Assembly (NCBI GenBank): GCA_023078685.1
Contig: JALGAS010000001.1
Coordinates: 2,914,001-2,978,000 of the forward strand
Source: Neopestalotiopsis rosae
Lineage: Eukaryota; Ascomycota; Sordariomycetes; Amphisphaeriales; Sporocadaceae
Length of the DNA stretch: 64,000 nucleotides
Direction of reading: 5' to 3'
Made by a program: the position numbers and the translations under genes. Below the pieces are notes generated by a model. It searched no databases, was not told the origin of the DNA, and saw only the letters and a program-made list of their open reading frames with translations. The first letter of the stretch is position 1. Every line of letters starts with the position of its first letter. Positions 13,309 to 23,776 of the stretch are shown here, piece after piece.

Positions 13309-14917
13309 GTGTGTGTGTATGTACGAAGGTAGTATGCGGTGACTAGGTAGGCTAGCAATTTTCTTCCCTTCTTCCCTTAGCCGTCCGAGTGGATATCGAG
13401 ATGCGTTGTTCACACGTGGTTCGCGGCCCAAAGTTGGGATGGATTGGATGTGGGAGAATGGGCTGTGGGATGGGTAGATGGGAAAATCAATTCTACCGCC
13501 CGGGGACTACTAGTACCTGACTTGACTGATGAACTTTTTCTTTGGTCGGGGCGGGGAGGGTAGGGGAGAGGGGAACAAGGTAAGGATGAGACGGGATTGA
13601 TGTTGGTGGTCGGTCTACGGTAGGTACAGTAAATAGTACGTTCCGTAGTGTAGTTTGAAGAGTCTTGGGCAGTCTTTTTCTTCTTCTTCCCTCCTCTTTC
13701 CCACCCACACTAACTGACTATCGTGCCTAGGCGGGGCTGGCTGTCGTTGACTCGTTGGTGGTGATCCCGATTAGGCATGTAGCTTGGTGACAGCACCCAT
13801 TTGTCGGTGTGACACGAGAAACTTTTTTTTTCTTTCCTTCTTTACCGTGATCCCGGGTTGGGATCCCGGAACACGGGTATGTTCGCTAGTGGCTTTCTTT
13901 GAGCAGGGCAATCCCTAGCGACCGCCGACTATTGTAATAGAGTACGGGAGCATTGAAGGCTTGTCAGCGGGAGCAAATGGACTTGTCATGCGTGTGGGCT
14001 GTAATAAGAACCAGGGTCCAGGAAGAACTATACCTACCAGCTGCTTGGGTTGAATACTTAGCCAACGTATACATAGTACAGTAGCCTCATACCTTTGACT
14101 GGATTGCTTCTAAAGCAGGAATTTTTAGATCTGAATCGAATGCGGGCAATTAGAAGATCATGATGTACGTGCGTGCGACTGACTGGTCTCCACGAGGAGA
14201 AAAGCAAGCAAGAAGAGAGGAGTAGATGGTGGAGGTTGGACACATCGAGTGTACAATGGCGTCAGTTACCGACGGTTCGTTTCCCAATGGCTCCACGCAG
14301 ACAGACAAGACTTGAACTGGCGGCGGGAATCATTGATCGTCGTCTATACTTTGTGTATATTCAGTACTTGCTTGGATGGTTCTCCATCAACTAATGTAGA
14401 CCGACCAAGAGTGATTACACAGTACATACTTTCTATCGATGTTTGATGAACAACGGAAACGAATCATATGCAGGCACGACTAGTACTGAGCTCATCCCTC
14501 CCGCTGATCGCAGCTGCCCTATGTATGTACCTCGTTTCGTATACTTGAGTTAGTGTACGTAAGGTAGTTGACAACAAACATTAACCTGCAGCCTCGCCGA
14601 CCGGGGGGACGACGATGAATGAATGGACAAATGGACAAATGATCAATGCCAGCCCAGTCAGTTAGTTTGAGAAATATGTAGCTCAATTCCTTCTTGATGA
14701 TAAACGAGCTGTTGTATTGCATCTTATCACAAACTTACACGTACCTCTGGTGGTCATGACAAAAAAACTTCTTTACCTCGTGCCCAACTCTAAACAACTG
14801 GCTGGATAAACTGGATCCAGTCTTTACTGGTTCTCGTGTCTGGACAAATTTAGAAACTTCCCTGTATGATCTATGTACGTACATTATTCATGTCTACATA
14901 CATACAACGTGGTGTAT

Positions 14918-14946
14918 TGATGTATGTATGTATGTATGTATGTATG
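14918..14946. repeat. (TATG)n microsatellite
   Basis: About seven TATG units in a row, the last imperfect (TATGCATG). It lies between genes. Confidence 0.85.
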
Positions 14947-15685
14947 CATGGAAGGAATTCCAAAGTACGTAGACCGACCGACCGACCTTACCTTGCCCTA
15001 TCTTACACATTTCCTTTGCAGCGGAGCCATTGCCGCGGGGTCTTGGCTAGCCACACTGCTGCTGCCCACTGTTGGCCGCCAACAACATAGTACATTAGCA
15101 CTAAACAAGTGTGCCAGTCCCCGGGGCCCAGGATACTACATACTGCACCCTAAGAAGAATCATGTACCTACCAACCATGCACCCTCTTTACCATTCCATG
15201 GGCCTGCGCTACCTTAGACTTACCGCTTGACCGCTTCCCCCCTCCCCGCCAATCTCGAACTGCATGTTTCCCCATCCTGCTGGGTTGCTGGTTGGGCCTC
15301 TTTCTCCCTTCTCCCTCTCTTTTTCTGCTCTTTGCTCCATTCTTCCAACCCTTCCGTGCGTTTTCGTTGCTTCTTGAGCGAAGCAAAGGCGGACGGACCC
15401 CTGCCGGCGCCTGGATCGATCCCAGCCAAGCAACCAAGCAAGATCAAGCCCCATGCGTGTCTCACTCTCACCGATACTTGGTCGTTTTGCCTTTGGCTCG
15501 TACAGGCTCGTTGCAGAATGAGCATTGCTGATGCAGCTTCCAACTGCACGGCCAATCTCGAGCTTACCTCACGGCAGCACCTAAAACCAGTCATTCGGCT
15601 CTCCAATGACAATCACGGAGAGGGCCTCCACCGTCTTGCGTCTGGTGCCCATCGGATCACCCGCCGCCCTCGTCTTCGTTGTTGT

Positions 15686-15705
15686 CGCTGCTGCTGCTGC
15701 TGCTG
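15686..15705. repeat. (GCT)n microsatellite
   Basis: Six consecutive GCT/CTG units. It is intergenic, upstream of the F-box gene. Confidence 0.85.
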
Positions 15706-15927
15706 ATTATTGTCGGTGCGTTAAAACTGTCGAGTAGTAGTCAGTTTTGTAAGGTATGTACATAGCAAATAGTATTACTATTAGTAGACCACACCCAAGT
15801 CAGAAAAGAAAAAAATCTGAATGGCCCAAAGTACATATACCGTCCTCATCAGCCCGCCACCATTCGTCTGCCTCACTCCTTGCCTGGAACCTTGAATCTG
15901 AGCTGACGGGACCCCCTCAGGTGACGT

Positions 15928-15945
15928 GACGACGACGACGACGAC
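15928..15945. repeat. (GAC)n microsatellite
   Basis: Six ACG/GAC units. It lies inside the ATG-free stretch that probably forms the leader of the F-box gene starting at 16253. Confidence 0.8.
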
Positions 15946-16252
15946 TTTGTTGCTGTGGTGGTTTGTTCGTGTTTATTCTACCATTTGTTTCTACTGGACA
16001 TACTGGGACAGGGATCGCAAAGAAGGAAATCTTTTTGTTCTTCATTTCTCTTGGGCTGCCTTTTGCTGTTGCTTGTCCGTTTTATTCTGATTTCCCTCTC
16101 GGTTGGATCCTCCAGAGTCGGATCTGCTTAATATTACCTCCCGCCCGGACCGGTTCCATATTCGGACGGTCGACTATATCGCATCCCGCCCAGAACCTTC
16201 TTGTCCACGATACCCTACCTGCTCGGGCTGCCGCCAGAATTAATTTTTTGCG

Positions 16253-17542
16253 ATGGACGCCTTACCCGTCGAGCTTTTGCGGCTCATCTTTGGCTACTGT
16301 GACCGGCAAACCGCCAGACATCTGCGCGAGGCCAACAGGACCCTGGCCAATGTCGGTTACGAGTATATGTTGTCGCCGCGCTTCACGGTACTCGCCTACC
16401 GGGACGACATCGACCGCCTGCGCAACATTGCCCAGCACCCGCAGCTGAAGGGCAGCATTGACTCGATAGTCATCAATCTCTCTGACGTCGACGATTATGA
16501 CGCGAGACACGCCGCATGGTTGCAACACTTTGTCCAATTACCGGAAGACCGTCAACTGACCCTGAACAGTGCCTGGAATGAATATCCAAAGATTGCCGAG
16601 AACCGGAAGAAGCTGGCCCAGTTTCACACGAGGGCCGACGACCTGCGGGAAGCACTCGCTGCACTTCCCAATCTGAAGTCAGTGTCCGTCACCTTTACCG
16701 AGTGCCCCGTCGATAATGACGTTCTTCGCGATGTCTATGGCGTGCCGAGCTGCCGAAGAATGAACCGCGCCTCCGCATATGAGAACCTGAACGCCATTGT
16801 TGCAGCCTTGAGCGGGCTGTCGCTGACCTCGCTGTCCATTGACTGGTTTCCCTTGGAGATCCTGAAAACGCCTGTCCATCGGAGACACTGGTTCCAACAC
16901 GCTCGCTCGTTCAAGAGCCTCTCCCGGTTCGACCTGACGCTGGATCCTTCTGGATTGCAAGGGCCTGCAGCTGCCATGAAGGCCGTGAATGGTCTTGGGT
17001 TTGTCTTGCAGCAGCCAGCAAACGTTCACACCCTGCGGGTCGCTTTTCACCCGTACTCGAGCCCGGACTCGAAGTTCGCCATCAACTTTTGGGAAATGCT
17101 CAACGGATTTGTCTACCCTGAACTAAAGGATTTGACCCTCGTGGGCATGTCCTGCGAGGAGCGAGATCTCAAAACCTTCATCACACAACATCGTGCAACC
17201 TTGCAACGTCTACGTCTGGGCGGCCGTGGACTGGCCAAGCCCTATCAAGCGTCACTTGGTGGCATGCACTTGCGTGAGGGGACTCTGAAGTCACTCTTTA
17301 TGGGACTACGATCCCAGCTCACGAAACTTGAGCGCCTGCATCTCGAGGGCATCTTTGAGTGCGAAGGACAATACGAAACATACAACTTTTACCCTCTGAC
17401 AAACGAGGACTGGGAGGAAGTGCCCCGGCCAAGCTGGGTGCACTCGTCCCGTGAGACTATTAGCTGCCTTCCTTTTGAACAATTCCTTACGGCAGGCCGA
17501 CCATACCCTGGGAACATGTTCGGTCAACAGAACAACAACTAA
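16253..17542 (+). CDS. F-box-like protein
   Basis: An uninterrupted frame of 429 codons. The N-terminus has the F-box signature: MDALPVELLRLIFGYCD, then a helix with ARHLREANRTLANVGYEYML (residues 1-45). The rest contains irregular leucine-rich segments (for example ALPNLKSVSVTFTECPV, LSGLSLTSLSIDWFPLEIL, LKDLTLVGMSCEERDLKTF), as in fungal F-box proteins that use a leucine-rich or degenerate repeat region to bind substrates. By family it would be the substrate adaptor of an SCF ubiquitin ligase through Skp1. The substrate is unknown. The start is the first ATG after about 430 ATG-free bases. The C-terminus ends in Gln/Asn residues (GQQNNN). No intron is evident. The next gene on the same strand begins 690 bp downstream. 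Confidence 0.8.
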   Translation: MDALPVELLRLIFGYCDRQTARHLREANRTLANVGYEYMLSPRFTVLAYRDDIDRLRNIAQHPQLKGSIDSIVINLSDVDDYDARHAAWLQHFVQLPEDRQLTLNSAWNEYPKIAENRKKLAQFHTRADDLREALAALPNLKSVSVTFTECPVDNDVLRDVYGVPSCRRMNRASAYENLNAIVAALSGLSLTSLSIDWFPLEILKTPVHRRHWFQHARSFKSLSRFDLTLDPSGLQGPAAAMKAVNGLGFVLQQPANVHTLRVAFHPYSSPDSKFAINFWEMLNGFVYPELKDLTLVGMSCEERDLKTFITQHRATLQRLRLGGRGLAKPYQASLGGMHLREGTLKSLFMGLRSQLTKLERLHLEGIFECEGQYETYNFYPLTNEDWEEVPRPSWVHSSRETISCLPFEQFLTAGRPYPGNMFGQQNNN

Positions 17543-18231
17543 AATGACTTGCATTTATGGGCGCATACATTCACATCTTGCACTTTTTTTTTCTTTTTCT
17601 ATACATTTAGATTGTCGAGGCACACGCCGATGACGAAATAGCATTTACTGGAATGGCTTCCGGCGTTTTCTTGGGAAAGGGAGATGGGGCATTCCCCTCA
17701 ATTTGCGATTGTACACACTGTATATACACTGGATGAGATCTGATTGGGATAGTACATTAGTATGTAATTAATACCTGTGTGATGGTTACGAAAATGAGGT
17801 TATTTTCCTATGTCATTGTTGCTTTCTTTCTTGGAACCTGCCGTCTTAGCGCGTGGGGAAAGTTGGTTTTGTGTACGCACTCGAAAAAGTTGCATTACTG
17901 GTTAGAAATCAGGTTAGTCGCGCAGGGAGTGGCAAAAACCAGCGTCACAGCGCGTGAACTCGGCTATATGGCACAGCCAAGACAGCTTTTGAGCAAGGAA
18001 ACAGGATTGGTTGCGACACAAATGATATCAGATAGGCGAGGAGCATATATTCGGAAGTTGAAGAAGATTGCTGAAGTATGTATATAAATTACATTGTCAT
18101 CTGGTGCAATCTTGCAAAATTCAAGATTGCCTAATTATACTACAGTAGTTGCAAACAATACACTTTCAAACTCGTCGACGTTCAGCCTTCCCAACCGCCA
18201 CCGCCGCCGCCGCCTCACACAATAATTCACA
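17543..18231. other. Intergenic spacer between F-box gene and small membrane protein gene
   Basis: The AT-rich 3' flank of the F-box gene carries a T/TTTC run at 17585-17600. A 102-codon + frame at 17779-18087 shows no recognisable domain. A (CCG)n-like stretch at 18195-18215 immediately precedes the start of the next gene. Confidence 0.5.
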
Positions 18232-18772
18232 ATGGAAGCCTGGTCATCCGTTCTCGTTTCCCTGATTATAGTCTGCACCATCCTGGCTGGTGGCTATGTT
18301 GGCTACGAGCAGGGCATGTTTGACCCGCTGATTGAGAAGTTTGGGTACGCCTCACTTGAACCTAGGCTATTGTCATGTTACAGTGGCTTGTCCTTCGGGC
18401 ATCTACTAGTTTCTGACATTGGCAATATTGATTGGCAATCGGGTACTAATTGAATTTCTCCGGTTTGCAGTGTCATGATGTTCAAGGCTAAGGCTGAAGC
18501 CGAGAAGGAGAAGTACCAAGCCCAAGGGCTGAAGGCCGGCGAGGACTTTGTGGACGGTAAGTTATTATCCGCAGGGCCAGAGGCGTTCTTCTCTCCAGAT
18601 CTCCAACGAGAACTTCCCAATTCAGAAACACGCACATGTCAATTTTGAAATGAGGAGAATGGCTAGCTAATTGACTGGTTTCATTTTGTTAGGCCAGCTC
18701 AAAGGCAATAAGCAAGCGCGAGATGTCATTTCGGGCGTGGGTCCCATTGGAGGCTTGAAGAAGGAGCTGTGA
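18232..18772 (+). CDS. 92-aa single-pass membrane protein with C-terminal KKXX signal
   Basis: Three exons: 18232-18344, 18471-18556 and 18693-18772, with consensus donors (GTACGC, GTAAGT) and acceptors (TTGCAG, TTGTTAG). The phases agree and give 279 nt. Residues 7-25 form one hydrophobic membrane segment (VLVSLIIVCTILAGGYVGY). A charged helix follows (FKAKAEAEKEKYQAQGLKAG), then Gly-rich DVISGVGPIGG and the last four residues KKEL. K at -4 and K at -3 fit the classical dilysine KKXX COPI retrieval signal of type I ER membrane proteins; it is not the lumenal HDEL/KDEL class. If the N-terminus is lumenal, the tail is cytosolic and the signal would work. Two short introns in so short a frame support a real, spliced gene. 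I do not recognise the family. Confidence 0.75.
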
Positions 18773-18880
18773 GATCTTTCACGTGTTGTGAGACCACCAT
18801 GTTTACACGACTGGGCGGCGGCGGCTTACCTTCAATGCTGCACCGGCAAAGAAGCATGCCACATCTGATGAGATAAGACT

Positions 18881-18883
<3 letters not shown>

Positions 18884-18920
<37 letters not shown>
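18884..18920. repeat. (GA)n tract
   Basis: A 37-nt GA dinucleotide repeat with one GAAAG interruption, about 110 bp after the stop codon of the 92-residue protein. It probably lies in or just beyond the 3' untranslated region. Confidence 0.9.
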
Positions 18921-21900
18921 GATACTTCGGTAACCAAGCAGTCTCTGCATGTTCTATGCAGTGCCAGAACTACATGGCAGAAGACTTTGAAAGAAGAACC
19001 TTCAATGCTGGAGACTTGAAAAGCCAGGGGGGAGCTTTGGCACAGCCAATCCCAACTCCAGGGTCCAGCCTAGGCTCAGTTCTTAAGGCTGGCCGTCGTG
19101 TCCGGCTCAATCCAGTCCCAGTATACGAACCCCACTCATCAGCCATTAGCACCGTGGTAAGCTGAGTGCATTACATCGGTGGCGTGGGCATTGTCATTGG
19201 TCATTCATGGAAACATTTCTCTCTTTTCCTCTTTCTTCGATACTTGCAGCAATGCGGCATCGTTTACGAAACCCAAGGCGTTAGTTATTTTCTGTCTACA
19301 GAAAGCGAACCTGAATTGAATTATTTACCTGTCATATCATGTGTGTATAGAGGAAAAGCAAAAACCCTTGTAATGAAAGACGCTTTGTGTTCACCGGCGC
19401 AGCCGCCAAACCTTATGAACCTTGTGGTTTCCCGTGTCTTACTCGCGGATCTCATCTCTCTCTCGAATGGGCAAGGGATTGAAGACACCAAAAAGAAAAA
19501 CATCCAAGACAGAATGCGGCTAGTGCCAGGGGTTCTTGTATTCTCTTGTCAACGGGCAGCGAATCGAATTCATTGGGTGCCAAATGCCAAATGCCCAATT
19601 CCATCCATTCCATCAACAGCCAGAGAGCCCAGGCAGTGCAGTATGCGTGAAGGACTGAACAGCTTTGCTCACACCCATAATTTATACTCCACTCGCTTGC
19701 TGAAAAGAGTGTGCATCTGGCAGCCAATCGTGCCCACTATACAGACGTAATAAGAGGCTAAGCGGCAGTCGCTATTTCCGGTACGGCCCAGCCGATGGCC
19801 CTACTGAGGGACCGTTCAATGCTTTGCTGCTCTGTACTATCTACATTACTCCTCCCATCTTGTTCGTTGGGCAAAAGTTATCCTTTGGGGGGGTTTCCCG
19901 TTGAGATCGGGGATTGCAAAAAAGATACAATAAGAGCAATGTACGAGAAGAGACAGTAGTCTAAAACGGCTGTTCGGGGCGGGATCTACCACCAGCCAAG
20001 AAAAGAAGATGTGTGTAGCACTTGCACTAAATCTTTCTACTACCTCGATGATCCGGCTGATGCGGTACAAGGCCAAAAAGTGAGGAGCCGGTCGGAAAGA
20101 GTTTACTGCACATATCCTGGCAGTATGTACACACAAGAGTCATTGATCTGTCTGGGTTGCGTTGCGGCTGCATGGTAACAAGCCCGGGAAAGTCAGCAAA
20201 GCACCAAGCAGTCTGTGGTCAGATAGACATCGTCTGATTCCTGCAGCGTGGGGGGTGGAAAAGGATAAACAAGAAAGACGCATCTCAAACCCGATTGGGG
20301 ACGATAGATGAATAATGTCGGTGCCGGTCCCAAGAAAGACCTGTTATGGGAAGGAAAGCAATCAGAGTCGAGCCGCGCGGAAACACGTTGAGAGTGTTTG
20401 TCTCAGATAGTTACGTGCCCCCCCAATCGATGTAAACATTGGGATACCCGGCTCTGGCTTGGATTTGACTTTGAACCATGGCCCCGGCAGAGCCACGTTG
20501 ATCAAGAAGGGACAAAAAAAAAAGAGCTTTTCATTCTTAACACTGGGTCAAAGGGTCTGGTCTGGTCTATTCTGGGTCCCGACTCCCAATTCCTCTTGTT
20601 TTGCAAACGTGGAATGATCTCCCCAGGTCGACGATCCCAAATTCAGCTCTGTCGGGTCCGGGTCTCGAACCTTTTGGATCCCCATGCCATCTGAGATTCT
20701 TGAAAGTGAGGTGCCGGGATCAGACTTCATACAAAACGCATATTACCCACATGAGGAAACGCAGCATGCACATACAATGGTAACTTCACCAACTTGGCGT
20801 GTGTCAAGACATACGCTTCTTCTTCAAGACCGAGACTTGCCTTGCATATGAACTGCGGATACTTTTTTGCACATTTACTTACTACCCAAGTTTTCCCCAC
20901 GTCTGAGCTAAAACAGTACATATTACATATTAGAACACATTTTCGACGACGCATGCACCCGCCGTCCGTTCCCACCCGCCTCTCCGGCAAGCGCCTCTTT
21001 TTTTTTTGACTCTCTGGCTGCAAGCGTCCATGCGTCCGTCAGGCGTTCATCTGGCAGCAAATTGGCCTTAGTCCTGCGAACTATCGTGAGCAAGCCCCGG
21101 ACAGTACGTGCCAAGCTTTCATGCACGGCGAAAGGGAAAGAGGAGGGCGGCAGAGGTGAGTTTAATAAGGTTCGGTACTGAGCATATGTACAATCCTGTC
21201 AATGTATGTAAGGTAATCCAGATGGGAGGTGGATTTCCCAATTCTTGAACTGCGCAGGGCAAAAAATGGTGGACCATGAACCGACTTGATCGATAGTGGA
21301 CCTCGGGCGACGAAACACTTGCCAGGAGCAGCGAATTGCGAGGTGCTCATAATAATGGAACCTACCCAGCGTACCGGGAGAAAAAAGTGATGAGATCACA
21401 CAGACAATTGGAACTCGATATTGAACTGAACTGCTGGCCAACCGGAGGAGGCGGCAATGATGACAGCTGCTGTTGACCGTGCTCCCCCTTGCCCCCCCTC
21501 AAGCATCGATAGACAATGGGCGTGTGCTTTGCTCGAGGGCCAGAAAAAGAAAAGTAAAAAGAAAAGCCACGGTGATGCGAAAAATGGGCAAAAGAGACCC
21601 TTCTATGGTGGAGCAATAAGTTGGCAGTTTCCTAGCTTCATGGGACATCCCAGATGATAATATCGAACCAGTTGGAAAAACCTCCGTATACTTTGTACCC
21701 GTACTGGTAGAAGTGTAAGTTATTATAGTAATACAAAGCGTTGGTGCTATGTTGAATTTCCAAGACGGTGTAATGAATATAGCGAATTGCCAGCCCTGTC
21801 AGACATGGGAGCTTCATCCCGTTTTTGGTTCCTTTCTCTGTACTTTGTAGTTTTGGTCTCTCTCGGCTCAACATTGAAGGGTCTGTCTGGTACTCCTCTC

Positions 21901-23256
21901 TGTCCTCATTACCACAAGACAAATATAGTTTTGCAGACTACATGCAGTAGGGGGGGCAAATCAACAGCAGCATACATATTGCTTCTTTCTTTTATTTCTT
22001 ATTCCACATGCACTCGGCCAGGCCACGGACGTGCCTGCATCTCCATCTCTATCTGACACAAGTTCATCTCCAGAAAAAGAGTTGCGCCCCCTCCTCGCCG
22101 TGCGCCATCTCAGCCCGAACGAGCCTACCACAATCAAGCCCGCTCAGATTTTGCACAGGCACATTTCGGCCCCCCGCATAACGCCGCCCGGCAAGCTTCA
22201 ATTACTTGCAATTTCAGAGAACTTGTTCGTTTATTGTCCATGCTGATAATCTTGTGGCCCCTCCCCTCTTCGGCATTCAAAGACGACGATAAGAACAAGT
22301 CTGGAAAAGTACCGGCTGGCTAATAAGTTACGCCAAGGAAAGAAGAAGACGACAAACCGAAAAAACCGAACGACTTGGAGGGGCCCCCGTCATTCCCAAA
22401 GAGATTCTTCTACACGTTTGATCAGCCCGTACCTTAATACTGGGGCTATCGTGCCTGGATTGGGGACCAAATATCTTGGCTCTTGTTTTTACTTTTTTTC
22501 CATTTTTCTTCAATTAGAGCCCCATATCTCGGGGCCCAAAAAAGTCTGTGGTACCTACACTAGGTACACACACACACTCACTGCCTATCCATCCATCCAT
22601 CTCATCCGAGGTCTGCAGACTTGATCACTGCAGCCAACAAAGGCAGCTTATGAGCAGCAGCACAAGACTTCTTACTACAGTATCTACACACCATCTCGCT
22701 TTTTGGCCCGCCTGTCGTCCTGCTGGAGTTTGACTACTATTGGCAACGGTATCCGATCCGTCCCTTTTTCTCCTCTTGTCTCCTGCTGCTCATCATACCC
22801 AATTACACACCCCTGGCTCACCTCTCTCTCATACATACATACACAAGCAGCACCACCGCATCATACACACCATACTGGCAAGTCTCCGGTGTCATATGTG
22901 GGTTCTGCATGTGCTAAACCTGCGAGAGCCTGCCTGCTGAGCGGGAGAAGAGCCAGCCACACTGCATTGCGTCTCGTTGCGTCGTTCGAGGTAGCATCGT
23001 CCGTAGGGGGCTAATTACTTTACTTTACTACTCGAACTGGCCGCCTGCCGGGGCGTTGGGATAGACCAGTGAGAGTGTAAAGTCAAGTGTGAAGGTACAT
23101 TACATTGCCCTGGGTACCTAACTGTGACTCTAAAAGTCGGTCGTTGGCTCGGGTCCAAAACGTCACTGGTGGTCTGTGGTCTTGCTGTCGGTACCTTGAC
23201 TCTGATCCCTGGTCCCTGCTCTCCTGGCCCTTCCCACTGGCGGCGTACTATGTACC

Positions 23257-23284
23257 CCCCATACCCATACCCATACCCATACCT
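23257..23284. repeat. (CCCATA)n hexamer repeat
   Basis: About four tandem CCCATA units upstream of the SYLF gene. It is not the fungal telomere repeat (CCCTAA). Confidence 0.85.
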
Positions 23285-23723
23285 TAGACCATAGGCCCAA
23301 GGCTGGCAGCATTTCAACAAGCATCAAGCAAGCAAGCACTGGGACTTGGGACTGGCAGTGCAGCATTCTGCATTCCCCAAGCAGAAAAAACTCTCCGCTT
23401 TTAATCATCGGCCGCGCCCCCCATCCCCTCCAATCTTGTTGGAATCTCCATTCCCAAGTGTAAGCCGGTTTCTACTTCTCGGCTTCGGGGCCCTCCCAAA
23501 CAGACAAACAGAACAAGTCCGTCTTGTTGCTTGCTTGCTTTGCTTTTTACATGCCAGTTGAGAGAGTTGGGTTAATCATTCACCGGGAACACATTTCCAC
23601 CGACTACTCGTTCCGTCATTTACCATCGGCTCGGGATCGACAAAGACGACCCTTTTTTTTCTTCGTTCATCCTTCTCTCTCACTTCCACCACTTCTTGCA
23701 CACTCACACACACTCTTTTTCAT

Positions 23724-23757
23724 ATGAATGATTGAAGCATTACCCGCCAGGTGGTAG
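23724..23757 (+). promoter_or_regulatory. Two overlapping upstream ORFs before the SYLF gene
   Basis: ATG AAT GAT TGA runs 23724-23735, and a second ATG at 23728 opens a nine-codon frame ending TAG at 23757, only 20 nt before the main start at 23777. Both stop before the main ATG, so they could reduce or regulate its translation. Whether this segment is transcribed is inferred from its position. Confidence 0.4.
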
Positions 23758-23776
23758 GCCTGCTTTCTGCAATAAT

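Larger units (their letters stand above)
13309..16252. other. Intergenic region with simple repeats
   Basis: No reading frame looks coding on either strand. Near 13849-13870 there are closely spaced GATCCCGG copies. Simple repeats lie at 14918-14946, 15686-15705 and 15928-15945. The last 430 nt before 16253 lack any + strand ATG (the last is near 15824), which suggests a transcribed leader for the F-box gene. Confidence 0.5.
18773..23723. other. Five-kilobase gene-free stretch
   Basis: There is a purine repeat just after the preceding gene and a hexamer repeat at 23257-23284. Otherwise there are only short open frames with no coding signature on either strand (for example 19166-19750 +). The final kilobase (about 22500-23720) is pyrimidine-rich and is probably the promoter and leader of the SYLF gene. 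Confidence 0.5.

Noticed and set aside
20640..20690. Minus-strand GGTTCGAGACC resembling a tRNA B-box
   Set aside because: Flanks do not fold into a tRNA and no A-box is present.
23257..23284. Interstitial telomere repeat
   Set aside because: The unit is CCCATA, not CCCTAA.
23732..23776. Earlier start for the SYLF protein
   Set aside because: The codon at 23732 is TTG; the first in-frame ATG is 23777.
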